Assembly: GCA_017462915.1 (NCBI GenBank) | Contig: JAFTQG010000008.1 | Location: forward strand, 1-32,146 | Reading direction: 5' to 3' | Origin: Prevotella sp. | GTDB taxonomy: Bacteria > Bacteroidota > Bacteroidia > Bacteroidales > Bacteroidaceae | DNA: 32,146 bases | Shown: positions 17,956 to 26,237 of the stretch, piece by piece | Numbering within the stretch: position 1 is the first letter of the stretch | Layout: the number at the start of each line of letters is the position of its first letter | Translations under genes and position numbers: made by a program | The notes under the pieces: generated by a model | Database searches by the model: none | What the model was told of the DNA's origin: nothing | What the model saw: only the letters and a program-made list of their open reading frames with translations

Positions 17956-17998
17956 AATAAGTCCATGACATTTATCTGTTAAATGTCATGGACTTATT
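17956..17998 (-). terminator. Perfect 19-bp hairpin downstream of cmk
   Basis: AATAAGTCCATGACATTTA (17956-17974) is the exact reverse complement of 17980-17998, with a five-base loop TCTGT. It lies 95 bp beyond the cmk stop. There is no U-run outside the stem on either strand beyond the TTATT arm ends, so it may be a terminator, an RNA end-protecting hairpin or a palindromic repeat. Confidence 0.5.
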
Positions 17999-18093
17999 CT
18001 GTTGTCAATCCGAGATGTAAAGCTGTAGATATATGCCAGAGTCTCCGATGTGCGTGCCGGGAATCTCTGCATCTGAGATACAAGACCTCTATA

Positions 18094-18780
18094 TCAAAGC
18101 ATTGCCTTGGCTTTTGAGAGGAGCCATTCCTGCTGTTCAGGTATTGTCATGTCGCTGTTGTCAAGAATGACAGCGTCTTCTGCGGGACGCAGGGGAGAGA
18201 CCTCACGGTGCGAGTCTATATAATCACGCTCCTGCACATTCTTGAGAATCTCCTCATAGTCGGCAGGCATACCCTTCTGAGACAGTTCGTCGTATCTGCG
18301 CTTTGCGCGCACCTCTGCCGATGCTGTGACGAAAACCTTCAGTTCGGCATCTGGAAATACCGTTGTTCCGATGTCTCTGCCGTCCATGACGATACCTTTT
18401 TCCTTACCCATCTCACGTTGCATGTCGACCATCGCCCTCCTGACAAATGGTATTGCTGCTACGGGAGAGACATGGTTGCTGACCTCTATGCCGCGGATTT
18501 TATCCTCCACACGCTCTCCGTTGAGATATGTATCGGGGCGTCCTGTCGTTTCGTTGAATTTGAACGATATTGCTATCTGTGACATTCGGCTGCGCAGACC
18601 GTCGTTGTCGACATTGTTGTCTTCGGTTATCAGTCCGTTGCGCATGGCGTACAAGGTCACGGCACGGTACATTGCGCCTGTGTCTACATAGATGTATCCA
18701 AGCTGTTTTGCCAGCTGTTTTGCCATTGTGCTCTTGCCACACGACGAGTGGCCGTCGATGGCTATGGTGATTTTCTTCAT
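18094..18780 (-). CDS. cmk: Cytidylate kinase
   Basis: Cmk phosphorylates CMP and dCMP to the diphosphates with ATP. The 228-residue protein has the P-loop GHSSCGKST (10-18) and the [18 protein letters not shown] segment typical of bacterial Cmk, followed by the lid region rich in arginine ([12 protein letters not shown]). It starts at ATG 18780, 27 bp after the porQ stop, and probably forms an operon with porQ, a pairing I recall from other Bacteroidetes such as Porphyromonas. Confidence 0.95.
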   Translation of the reverse strand: MKKITIAIDGHSSCGKSTMAKQLAKQLGYIYVDTGAMYRAVTLYAMRNGLITEDNNVDNDGLRSRMSQIAISFKFNETTGRPDTYLNGERVEDKIRGIEVSNHVSPVAAIPFVRRAMVDMQREMGKEKGIVMDGRDIGTTVFPDAELKVFVTASAEVRAKRRYDELSQKGMPADYEEILKNVQERDYIDSHREVSPLRPAEDAVILDNSDMTIPEQQEWLLSKAKAML

Positions 18781-18807
18781 TTGAATTTGTAGTTTTATGT
18801 GTTATTC

Positions 18808-19758
18808 TTATAATGTGAAGGCGATGTTTGCGACAAGGCTTGATGACGAGACGTGATATTTCGCGTAAGATACATTCAGCTTGAAGCGGTCAAGATTGAT
18901 GCCAGCTCCTATGGAGAGCCCTGCCGAATGTGCAGACGAATTGCCCTCGCTGTCTACAGTCTTCATCTCGTCGGCACGGCGGAAACTGTATCCTCCAGCA
19001 ATGTAAAACTGGTCGGAGAGCAGTCCCTCTACGCCGAATGTTAAGTGGTTGGTAAATTTGTAGTTAAGATGGTTTAGATCAACCAATGTTAGAGATAACC
19101 TTAATGGAGATGTGCCGAGCTGCTTGCTTACACCGAGCTGAACATCAAGAGGCATTTTCTCGTAGTTGCTGTCATACGCCTTTACCTGTCCGCCGAGGTT
19201 CTTCACCACAAGGCCGAACGACCATTCCGAGTCAGGAAGATAGTAGTTGAGTCCGAGGTCGACAGCGACGGCAAGCGATGTGTACGACGCTATCTTACCG
19301 TATACCACCTTTGCAGAGATGCCTCCCGCGAGATTCTCCATGAGTTCATATCCCAACGTGCCACTCAACGCTATGTCAGTTGCCGAGAATGTGCCGAGGT
19401 CGTTGTTGTTCTCGTCCCTGTATTGCATGGAGCCGTATCCCATATATTGCACTCCTATGCCGACATTCCACTTGTCTTTGAACACCATATTGAACGCTGC
19501 CGAGGCATTGTTGCATCCGCTCATGTAGTTCATGTATTGCAGACCCACGGTCTTCGGCGTCGCGCCGATTATCAGCGACGGGTTATGGAACATCATCATC
19601 AGGTCGTCATCGGGTATCGTGATGTTGTCCCCTCCGGTAGCTGCCGCATGTGCACTGACAGGAAGACGGAGGAAATTATACTCTGTCCTGCTCTCGCTCT
19701 GTGACCATGCGTTTACGGCTAAAACGAGGAAAAGGCAGGTAGAAAGGAGCTTCTTCAT
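18808..19758 (-). CDS. porQ: Type IX secretion system protein PorQ
   Basis: This is a 316-residue outer-membrane beta-barrel protein of the PorV/PorQ family. It has a signal peptide (MKKLLSTCLFLVLAVNAWSQ), then the family N-terminus with FLRLPVSAHAAATGGDNITI and MMMFHNPSLI, repeated amphipathic strands, and a C-terminus ending VANIAFTL. PorQ is part of the attachment complex with PorU, PorV and PorZ that releases and links cargo proteins at the cell surface. Its presence implies that a type IX system is encoded elsewhere in the genome. It shares a divergent promoter region with the TonB-like gene. Confidence 0.85.
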   Translation of the reverse strand: MKKLLSTCLFLVLAVNAWSQSESRTEYNFLRLPVSAHAAATGGDNITIPDDDLMMMFHNPSLIIGATPKTVGLQYMNYMSGCNNASAAFNMVFKDKWNVGIGVQYMGYGSMQYRDENNNDLGTFSATDIALSGTLGYELMENLAGGISAKVVYGKIASYTSLAVAVDLGLNYYLPDSEWSFGLVVKNLGGQVKAYDSNYEKMPLDVQLGVSKQLGTSPLRLSLTLVDLNHLNYKFTNHLTFGVEGLLSDQFYIAGGYSFRRADEMKTVDSEGNSSAHSAGLSIGAGINLDRFKLNVSYAKYHVSSSSLVANIAFTL

Positions 19759-19780
19759 ATAAATATTTATAATTTATCAG

Positions 19781-19788
19781 CAAAGTTA
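19781..19788 (-). promoter_or_regulatory. -7 box for porQ-cmk
   Basis: TAACTTTG on the minus strand, 22 nt before the porQ ATG, fits TAnnTTTG and would give a leader of about 16 nt. No clear TTTG is found at -33. Confidence 0.5.
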
Positions 19789-19811
19789 GTCATTTTTCCA
19801 GAAAAGAGGTG

Positions 19812-19819
19812 TATATTTG
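19812..19819 (+). promoter_or_regulatory. -7 box for the TonB-like gene
   Basis: TATATTTG matches TAnnTTTG and predicts a transcript start near 19826, about 20 nt before the TTG start at 19847. This supports a true non-ATG start because no ATG lies between. The -33 element is poor. Confidence 0.5.
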
Positions 19820-19846
19820 CATATTATTTTGTAAATAATAACGATT

Positions 19847-20563
19847 TTGATAGAACGGAAGACATATCGTGCAGACATCGACCGGCTGCGTCCAAGGATA
19901 TTCCTGCTTGCCTTTCTGGGTACAGTAGGGGTGTTCTTCCTTGTGCTGAACTGGCGGGCGTTCGATATCACTTCCGGGATTATGGACGACATGTCCGACG
20001 ATGTTTCCATAGACATGGAGTTCCTCGCGTCACTGAAGCCGGAGGATAATGTCGTCGCTGCGGAAGTCCATGAGAAGCCTGCGACTACAGACCAGATAAA
20101 CAAGGTCGATGATGTCCGTGAGCATTCGGAGCTCGAGAAGCTGAAAGAACAGTTGAAATTCGTGTCTTCTGCGGCAGATAATGCCGATCAGCTGAAAGAC
20201 AGCGAGGCAGACCCGATTGTGCCTGTTGATGCCACTGTCGTAGGCAAGGATGCCCCTTTGCGCATTGTAGAGCAGTTGCCGGAGTTCCCTGGCGGCATGT
20301 CAATATTCATGACATGGCTTACCAACGAGCTCCGTTATCCGCAAAGTTGCCGTAAGGCGAAGCAGCAGGGAATAGTCTCTGTCACTTTTGTGGTGGAGCG
20401 CGACGGCTCCATCACCAATATAAAGCTTGTCGCAAGGACCCATACCCCTCTTGATGATGAGGCCTTACGGGTGATAAAAGCCATGCCGAGATGGAAGCCT
20501 GGAGAGAACAAGGGCAAGCCCGTGCGCGCTGTTGTCGGCATACCTATCGTCTTTGCCCTGTGA
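19847..20563 (+). CDS. Energy transducer TonB-family protein
   Basis: This is a 238-residue inner-membrane protein with a basic start, a membrane helix at about 17-35, an acidic periplasmic linker (40-135) with few prolines, and a C-terminal TonB domain (about 139-238) with LPEFPGG, GIVSVTFVVERDGSI, LDDEALRVI and MPRWKPGENKGKPV. Such proteins pass proton-motive energy to outer-membrane TonB-dependent transporters, which are abundant in Bacteroidetes; the partner cannot be told. ExbB/ExbD are not encoded here. The start is TTG at 19847: the next methionine (residue 46) would remove the membrane helix, and an in-frame stop lies at 19832-19834. Confidence 0.87.
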   Translation: MIERKTYRADIDRLRPRIFLLAFLGTVGVFFLVLNWRAFDITSGIMDDMSDDVSIDMEFLASLKPEDNVVAAEVHEKPATTDQINKVDDVREHSELEKLKEQLKFVSSAADNADQLKDSEADPIVPVDATVVGKDAPLRIVEQLPEFPGGMSIFMTWLTNELRYPQSCRKAKQQGIVSVTFVVERDGSITNIKLVARTHTPLDDEALRVIKAMPRWKPGENKGKPVRAVVGIPIVFAL

Positions 20564-20625
20564 AAAATCTTGGATAAAAAAAGTGTCTGGAAATTACAAA
20601 TACAGTATATAATCTCTTGCTTAAT

Positions 20626-21621
20626 ATGAAAACATCTGACGAACTTCTCGACATTGTCAACAAATATATTGACAATCTCAGCTATGACCGAAAGCCACAA
20701 TCGCTTTATGAACCGATAAAATATGTGCTGTCTCTTGGCGGGAAACGTATCCGCCCCGTACTGATGCTCATGGCCTACGACATGTATAAATGTAATATCG
20801 AACAGGTTTTGCCTTGTGCTTGTGCCATAGAGACTTATCATAACTTCACATTGCTTCATGACGACCTTATGGATAATGCGGATATGCGTCGTGGAAAGGA
20901 GACTGTCCATAAGAAATGGGATGCCAATACGGCCGTGCTGTCAGGCGACACCATGCTTGTTGCAGCATTCTTACGTATGGCAGAGTGCGATGCAAGGCAT
21001 ATGCCTGATGTCATAAAACTGTTTACAGAGACCGCTCTTGAGATTGACGAGGGGCAGCAGTACGATATTGAATTCGAGTCGCGTGATGATGTCAGTGAGG
21101 AAGAGTATATAGAAATGATACGCCTTAAGACCAGCGTCCTCCTCGCCTGTGCGATGAAAATCGGAGCAATCCTTGCCGATGCCCCTGCAGAAGACCAGTA
21201 CAATCTTTATATGTTCGGCGAGAGACTCGGACTTTCTTTCCAGCTTCAGGACGACTATCTTGATGTATATGGAGATCCGAAAGTGTTCGGTAAGAATATC
21301 GGTGGCGACATAACGGAGAACAAGAAGACATTCATGCTTATCAATGCCATGAAGAAGGCAGAGGGAAAGGATAAGGAGGAACTTCAGAAATGGTGCTCCT
21401 TCACGGCAGAGCAGGTGATGGCTGGAGCCTGTGACCGTAACGGGAAAGTGGACGCTGTGAGAGACATATACACCAAACTCTCAATAGACAGGCTTGCAAA
21501 ACAAAGGATGGATGAATATTACAGGGAAGCGTTGGGCTATCTTGACGCGGTCTCTGTTCCTGCTGAGAAGAAAGCTGTATTGCGTGATTTTGCAGCAAAA
21601 ATGATGAAACGCGAGAAATAA
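20626..21621 (+). CDS. Polyprenyl diphosphate synthase (FPP/GGPP type)
   Basis: It condenses IPP with allylic diphosphates to make prenyl diphosphates for lipid carriers and quinones. The 331-residue trans-type synthase has GGKRIRP (38-44), the first aspartate motif DDLMD (79-83) followed by RRG, and the second, DDYLD (209-213). Chain length is set by residues before the first motif: F74 at position -5 and T75 at -4, with no two-residue insertion in the motif, which suggests a short product (C15-C20), but this is inference. ATG 20626 is used; a TTG three codons earlier is unlikely. It sits 62 bp after the TonB-like gene and 28 bp before tatD. Confidence 0.9.
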   Translation: MKTSDELLDIVNKYIDNLSYDRKPQSLYEPIKYVLSLGGKRIRPVLMLMAYDMYKCNIEQVLPCACAIETYHNFTLLHDDLMDNADMRRGKETVHKKWDANTAVLSGDTMLVAAFLRMAECDARHMPDVIKLFTETALEIDEGQQYDIEFESRDDVSEEEYIEMIRLKTSVLLACAMKIGAILADAPAEDQYNLYMFGERLGLSFQLQDDYLDVYGDPKVFGKNIGGDITENKKTFMLINAMKKAEGKDKEELQKWCSFTAEQVMAGACDRNGKVDAVRDIYTKLSIDRLAKQRMDEYYREALGYLDAVSVPAEKKAVLRDFAAKMMKREK

Positions 21622-21649
21622 GCCTATCCGTCAACTGACATTACAGAAA

Positions 21650-22414
21650 ATGATAGATACCCATACACATTTAGATGGAGATGAGTTCAGGGACGATCTC
21701 CCTGATGTCATACAGCGTGCCAAGGATGCCGGTGTGGAGAAGGTTTTCGTTCCTGCGATAGACTTGCCGTCCAGCAAGCGTATACTGGAGCTTTGCCGCC
21801 TTTATCCTGACTATTGTTATCCAATGATTGGTATACATCCGGAAGAGGTAAAAGACGATTGGGAAAGTCAGCTGGCGGAAATCAGGACGCTATTGTCAAC
21901 AGATGTAATAGGAATTGGTGAAGTAGGCCTTGATTATTATTGGAGCCGGGAGTTTGAGAAAGAGCAACTTGAATGCTTCGAGCGTCAGGTAGTATGGTCT
22001 ATAGAGACAGGTCTTCCTCTGATGATTCATTGCCGCAAGGCGCAAAATGAAATGGTGAAGCTGTTGCGGGGATATGAAAAAGATTTACCGGGTGGAGTGT
22101 TTCATTGCTTCACGGGAAACGAGCATGAAGCATTGGAACTTCTTGAATTTGAAAGATTTGTCCTCGGTATTGGTGGCGTGCTGACATTCAAGAAGAGTAA
22201 TCTGCCACAGACGTTGCCGAGTGTTGTGCCACTTGACCGCATAGTTTTGGAGACAGACTCGCCTTATATGGCTCCTGTGCCATATAGAGGAAAGCGCAAT
22301 GAGCCATCCTTTGTACCAATGGTATGTAACCGTCTTGCCGAGGCTTATGGGGTTACAGTGTCAGAAGTTGATGCTGTAACGACAGCGACGGCAAAACGCT
22401 TGTTTAGATTATAG
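21650..22414 (+). CDS. tatD: TatD-family metal-dependent deoxyribonuclease
   Basis: This is a 254-residue TIM-barrel hydrolase of the TatD family, cytoplasmic, with 3'-5' exonuclease activity in studied members (DNA repair or turnover). The metal ligands are in place: H5 and H7 (DTHTHLDG), E91 (GEVGLDYYW), H127 (MIHCRKA), H152 (FHCFTG) and D203 (ETDSPY). The length fits the family. It is the last gene of the TonB-like/polyprenyl synthase group. Whether it is TatD itself or a paralogue such as YcfH cannot be decided from the sequence. Confidence 0.92.
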   Translation: MIDTHTHLDGDEFRDDLPDVIQRAKDAGVEKVFVPAIDLPSSKRILELCRLYPDYCYPMIGIHPEEVKDDWESQLAEIRTLLSTDVIGIGEVGLDYYWSREFEKEQLECFERQVVWSIETGLPLMIHCRKAQNEMVKLLRGYEKDLPGGVFHCFTGNEHEALELLEFERFVLGIGGVLTFKKSNLPQTLPSVVPLDRIVLETDSPYMAPVPYRGKRNEPSFVPMVCNRLAEAYGVTVSEVDAVTTATAKRLFRL

Positions 22415-22448
22415 AAAGATTTACAGGGTCAGACATTGGCGATACGGC

Positions 22449-22476
22449 AGGGTATTCTTAATTCAATGAATATCCT
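22449..22476 (+). terminator. Possible weak terminator after tatD
   Basis: AGGGTATTC (22449-22457) pairs with GAATATCCT (22468-22476), nine base pairs with one G-U, 35 bp after the tatD stop. No strong U-run follows, so the call is tentative. Confidence 0.3.
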
Positions 22477-22695
22477 ATTGTATCGTTTCCTGTCCTTGCT
22501 ACTCGATACGAATGTGCAATCTGCAGGATAATCTGTAATGTAGAACTGCGGGGTGTCACTTCTTCAAGGGTAAAATATGTCATAGGCAATGGGTGTTGGT
22601 TATTTATATTCTCATATATACAACGCATCATTATTGCCTTTATTGTGTATCTTGCCTGTAATTTTTATACTTGCTTCAAAAATAGTATAAAGACC

Positions 22696-23871
22696 TTATG
22701 GCTGTGTGGTTGGCAGAGTTTGCTCTTTAGGCTTGTATTTATGCCTTTTCATAGCCTTTTGTGGCGTTATTTCCATGGGAGAGACATGTGCGTGCCCCCT
22801 GTATCCTGCATACCGTTGCATGATTTTATTTACATAGTCTGCCGTCTCGCTTCCTCGCATATATCCGTATTTCACGACAGGGTCTGTATAAAACTGCGCC
22901 TGAGACAGTTTCAGGACAAATTCCCTGACATCGCTCCATCTGTGTGGATCTTTTCCGTATTTCCTTGTCAATGCCATGGCGTCGCGTATGTGATGTGTAC
23001 CGCCGTTGTATGCCGCCAATGCAAAACACGTGCGCTCCATGTGTCGTGGGATGTCACGGAACTCGGCCATCAGCCGTCTCATATATCGCATGGCGGCGGA
23101 TATATTATGTTCCGGAGAATAAATGTCCGACATGGACAGGCCCAGTTGTGCTGCTGTTGACGGCATGATCTGCATAAGTCCACATGCTCCTGCCCATGAA
23201 TGGGCACGCGGATCAAAGCAGGATTCCTGATAACACTGCGCCGCAACAAGGCGCCAGTCGAGGCGTGCTGTAGGCGCATGTTGTCGGAACAGGTGGTCCC
23301 AGCGTGATATCACACCTTTCTGTCTATCCAGCATCGGCTGGTACACATGGCGTGTGACACCTCCTGTGGCAAGGAGCGATTTCTGTTTTTTTTCTGTTTC
23401 CGATATCATGGAAGGAGTGTACCATTTCTTTATGCTGGCGGCTACATCTTGGTTGTTTGCAAGCCATTTTGGACCGCATAGGTAGATGCCGTGTTCGGTG
23501 GTGGCCGCCGATGTCGGAGCAATAGCCAGGTCGCCTTCTCCACTGAGAAGTCTCCTTACCATGTCTGTACTGTCCCTGCATACCTCTATACGCAGTTTTA
23601 CACCAAGACTTTGGGCATATTTTTCGGCAAGAAGGTAGTGCAGACCCATCCCATGCCCACGGTATTCATAATATGTGTCAGGGCCGTTAAGCGTGAATGC
23701 TATAAGTTCTCCTTGGCTTATGATGTCATTCAGGGATAATGTCCCTGTAGAGTCCGTTTCGGTTTCCTCCACGATGACATCTCCCCATGGAGTAACGACT
23801 TCTTCTTGTGACTGTTTCTGTGTGCACGCTGTTATTGTAATGAGCAGTATAAATAAAGAAGTATGTTTCAT
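22696..23871 (-). CDS. MltF-like membrane-bound lytic transglycosylase (lipoprotein)
   Basis: The 391-residue protein has a lipoprotein signal (MKHTSLFILLITITAC, lipidated C16), a periplasmic solute-binding-like region (about 52-150) and a C-terminal SLT domain (about 200-345) with catalytic E216 (CYQESCFDP), GLMQIMPSTA (231-240) and the AAYNGG motif. Lytic transglycosylases cut the MurNAc-GlcNAc bond and leave 1,6-anhydro ends. The N-terminal part looks shortened: after GEGDLAIAPT (111-120) the second lobe expected in a family-3 binding domain is missing and the chain passes soon to GPKWLANNQDVAASIKKW. It faces the his operon with overlapping promoters. Confidence 0.87.
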   Translation of the reverse strand: MKHTSLFILLITITACTQKQSQEEVVTPWGDVIVEETETDSTGTLSLNDIISQGELIAFTLNGPDTYYEYRGHGMGLHYLLAEKYAQSLGVKLRIEVCRDSTDMVRRLLSGEGDLAIAPTSAATTEHGIYLCGPKWLANNQDVAASIKKWYTPSMISETEKKQKSLLATGGVTRHVYQPMLDRQKGVISRWDHLFRQHAPTARLDWRLVAAQCYQESCFDPRAHSWAGACGLMQIMPSTAAQLGLSMSDIYSPEHNISAAMRYMRRLMAEFRDIPRHMERTCFALAAYNGGTHHIRDAMALTRKYGKDPHRWSDVREFVLKLSQAQFYTDPVVKYGYMRGSETADYVNKIMQRYAGYRGHAHVSPMEITPQKAMKRHKYKPKEQTLPTTQP

Positions 23872-23890
23872 TTTTATGTTGTATCCAATA

Positions 23891-23921
23891 CAAAATTACG
23901 CATTTTGTTGCGTATCTCAAA
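23891..23921 (-). promoter_or_regulatory. mltF promoter
   Basis: On the minus strand, TTTG (23918-23921) is followed after 19 nt by TAATTTTG (23891-23898), a full match to the Bacteroidetes pattern. The leader would be about 13 nt. It overlaps the his promoter. Confidence 0.65.
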
Positions 23922-23938
23922 ATTTTATTGTAACTTTG
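23904..23938 (+). promoter_or_regulatory. his operon promoter
   Basis: TTTGTTG (23904-23910) lies 20 nt before TAACTTTG (23931-23938). The predicted start near 23945 gives a leader of about 65 nt before hisG. Bases 23904-23921 are shared with the oppositely directed mltF promoter. Confidence 0.65.
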
Positions 23939-24010
23939 CCACAAAATATAAGATTTATTTACACAACCAGCACTTCCACATTGGAGTGACGTTTTTCAGG
24001 TACAAAGATT

Positions 24011-24862
24011 ATGTTAAGAATAGCCGTCCAGTCAAAAGGCCGTCTTTATGAGGATACAATGAATCTACTCAAAGAGACGGGAATAAAGATAAACAGTGCT
24101 CGTCGCACGCTGCTTGTACAGTCTGCCAATTTCCCTATGGAGGTTCTTTACCTTCGTGATGATGATATTCCTGAGTGTGTTGCAAGTGGTGTAGCTGACA
24201 TTGGCATTGTCGGTGAGAATGAATTTGTGGAGCGTCAGGTGGATGCCAATATAGTAAAACGCCTTGGTTTTTCAAAGTGCCGTGTCTCGCTTGCCATACC
24301 GGAAGCCGTTGACTATCCGGGAGTGAAATGGTTTGACGGCAAGAAGATAGCAACTTCTTATCCTACAATCCTGCGTAAGTTTGCGGAGAAGGAGGGTATC
24401 AATATAGATATCCATGTCATTCAGGGCTCTGTAGAGATTGCACCGGGTATAGGACTCTCTGACGGAATATTTGATATTGTAAGTTCGGGCTCGACACTTG
24501 TCAGCAACAAGCTGCGTGAGGTTGAGGTCGTGATGAAGAGCGAGGCATTACTTATAGGCAACAAGGAATTGACACAGGAGAAACAGGCTGTTCTGGACGA
24601 ACTGCTTTTCAGAATGCAGTCTGTGCTTGTCGCTGACGATAAGAAATATGTTCTCATGAATGCCCCAGCCGACAAGGTGAAGGATATCTGTGCCATACTG
24701 CCGGGTATAAAGTCTCCTACAGTTCTCCCTCTTTCCACAGAGGGGTGGATGTCTATACATACGGTTGTTGACCAAAAGCATTTCTGGGAGATTGTAAACC
24801 AGCTGAAGACTGCTGGAGCAGAAGGTATTCTGGTGCTTCCGATTGAGAAAATGATATTGTAG
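24011..24862 (+). CDS. hisG: ATP phosphoribosyltransferase (long form)
   Basis: HisG joins ATP and PRPP to phosphoribosyl-ATP, the first and feedback-controlled step of histidine synthesis. The protein has 283 residues, the long, HisZ-independent form. The catalytic domain ends with the PRPP-binding loop GIGLSDGIFDIVSSGSTL (146-163), and a C-terminal regulatory (ACT-like) domain at about 206-283 should bind histidine. It starts at ATG 24011 and is the first gene of hisG-hisD-hisC. Confidence 0.96.
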   Translation: MLRIAVQSKGRLYEDTMNLLKETGIKINSARRTLLVQSANFPMEVLYLRDDDIPECVASGVADIGIVGENEFVERQVDANIVKRLGFSKCRVSLAIPEAVDYPGVKWFDGKKIATSYPTILRKFAEKEGINIDIHVIQGSVEIAPGIGLSDGIFDIVSSGSTLVSNKLREVEVVMKSEALLIGNKELTQEKQAVLDELLFRMQSVLVADDKKYVLMNAPADKVKDICAILPGIKSPTVLPLSTEGWMSIHTVVDQKHFWEIVNQLKTAGAEGILVLPIEKMIL

Positions 24863-24920
24863 TCCTTTGTTGCATCTTTAAGACGAATGGCCTACTGATT
24901 CTTGATATCTGAGTATAAAA

Positions 24921-26213
24921 ATGAATATAATAAAATATCCTACTGTTTCTGATTATCCGAAGATATGCGAACGTCCTCATTTTGATGCCACGCAACTGAA
25001 CAGGACTGTTCGTGACATCCTTGACGACATACGTCTAAGAGGTGATATGGCCGTAAAGGAGTATGGGGAGAGGTTTGATAAGGTCTGCATCGGGAATCTT
25101 CTTGTTAGTGATGCTGAAATCGATGAGGCATGGAATTGTGTGGCGAAGGAACTTCGTGATGCCATAGTTCTCGCACATAAGAATATCAAGGTGTTTCATG
25201 AGTCGCAACGGTTTGACGGTAAACCTGTTGAGACAGCTTCCGGTGTCGTCTGCTGGCAGAAGTCGATAGCCATAGAAAAGGTAGGGCTGTATGTTCCAGG
25301 TGGCACAGCACCTCTTTTCTCAACAGTGCTGATGCTTGCCACTCCGGCAAAGATTGCAGGCTGTAGGGAGATTGTCCTGTGTACTCCACCAGACAAGGAG
25401 GGAAAGGTTAATCCAGCCATCCTCGTTGCCGCAAGAGTAGCTGGAGTTTCGAAGATATTCAAGATTGGTGGCGTGCAGGCTATAGGAGCTATGGCGTATG
25501 GTACGGAGTCTGTACCTAAGGTTTACAAGATTTTCGGTCCGGGAAATCAGTTTGTCATGGCTGCTAAGCAACATGTGTCATTGTCGGATGTAGCTATTGA
25601 TATGCCGGCTGGACCGAGTGAGGTGTGTGTCATTGCCGATGAGACAAGCGATGCTGAATTTGTTGCGGCTGATCTTCTGTCTCAGGCTGAGCATGGTGTT
25701 GATTCCCAAGTGATTCTGATATGCACATCAGAGAAAAAACTTAACGCTGTAAAAGCGGAGGTGGAACGGCAAGTCGCATTGTTGCCGCGTAAGGAAATAG
25801 CTGCAAAGACACTTGATAACTCGCTGTTTGTGCTTGTTGAGGACACACATGTTGCTATGTCTTTGTCTAATGCCTATGCCCCGGAGCACCTCATAATATG
25901 TACGAAGGACTATGAGGAACTTGCCGATATGGTAGTTAATGCTGGCAGTGTGTTCCTTGGAAAGTATGCATGTGAGAGTGCAGGAGACTATGCATCGGGC
26001 ACTAATCATACTCTGCCGACCCATGGATATGCAACTGCATATAGCGGGGTGAATCTTGACAGCTACAACAGGAAGGTAACTTTCCAGCATCTTACGGAAG
26101 AAGGCGTAAGATCTATCGGGCGTGCTGTGGAGATAATGGCAGAGAATGAATACCTTGACGCTCATAAGAATGCCATGACTGTACGTATAGACAGAATTTG
26201 CAGTGAAGCATAA
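24921..26213 (+). CDS. hisD: Histidinol dehydrogenase
   Basis: HisD oxidises L-histidinol to L-histidine in two NAD-dependent steps, the last of the pathway. The 430-residue protein has all expected zinc and catalytic residues: Q255 and H258 (SQAEHGVDSQ), E322/H323 (APEHL), D356 (SAGDYASGTNHTLPT) and H415 (DAHKNAM). The GPGNQFV segment of the NAD site is at 206-212. The gap from hisG is 58 bp and to hisC 24 bp, as expected in one operon. Confidence 0.96.
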   Translation: MNIIKYPTVSDYPKICERPHFDATQLNRTVRDILDDIRLRGDMAVKEYGERFDKVCIGNLLVSDAEIDEAWNCVAKELRDAIVLAHKNIKVFHESQRFDGKPVETASGVVCWQKSIAIEKVGLYVPGGTAPLFSTVLMLATPAKIAGCREIVLCTPPDKEGKVNPAILVAARVAGVSKIFKIGGVQAIGAMAYGTESVPKVYKIFGPGNQFVMAAKQHVSLSDVAIDMPAGPSEVCVIADETSDAEFVAADLLSQAEHGVDSQVILICTSEKKLNAVKAEVERQVALLPRKEIAAKTLDNSLFVLVEDTHVAMSLSNAYAPEHLIICTKDYEELADMVVNAGSVFLGKYACESAGDYASGTNHTLPTHGYATAYSGVNLDSYNRKVTFQHLTEEGVRSIGRAVEIMAENEYLDAHKNAMTVRIDRICSEA

Positions 26214-26237
26214 AATAATTTAATGATTTGCCGATAG

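Larger units (their letters stand above)
17397..18093. other. Long non-coding stretch between cmk and ompA
   Basis: Nearly 700 bp upstream of ompA and downstream of cmk have no supportable gene. A 99-codon frame at 17669-17968 runs through the 22-bp repeat and is probably accidental, because a 22-bp period cannot keep a frame. The stretch contains the tandem repeat at 17738-17825 and a perfect hairpin at 17956-17998; the remaining parts show nothing I can name. Confidence 0.65.

Noticed and set aside
17669-17968. A 99-codon plus-strand frame spanning the 22-bp repeat
   Set aside because: A 22-bp period shifts the frame in each unit, so the open frame is accidental.
23945-24010. A histidine-rich reading frame (LHNQHFH) in the hisG leader, like an attenuator leader peptide
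   Set aside because: No ATG, GTG or TTG lies between the predicted transcript start and the three His codons in that frame, and no paired terminator/antiterminator hairpins follow.
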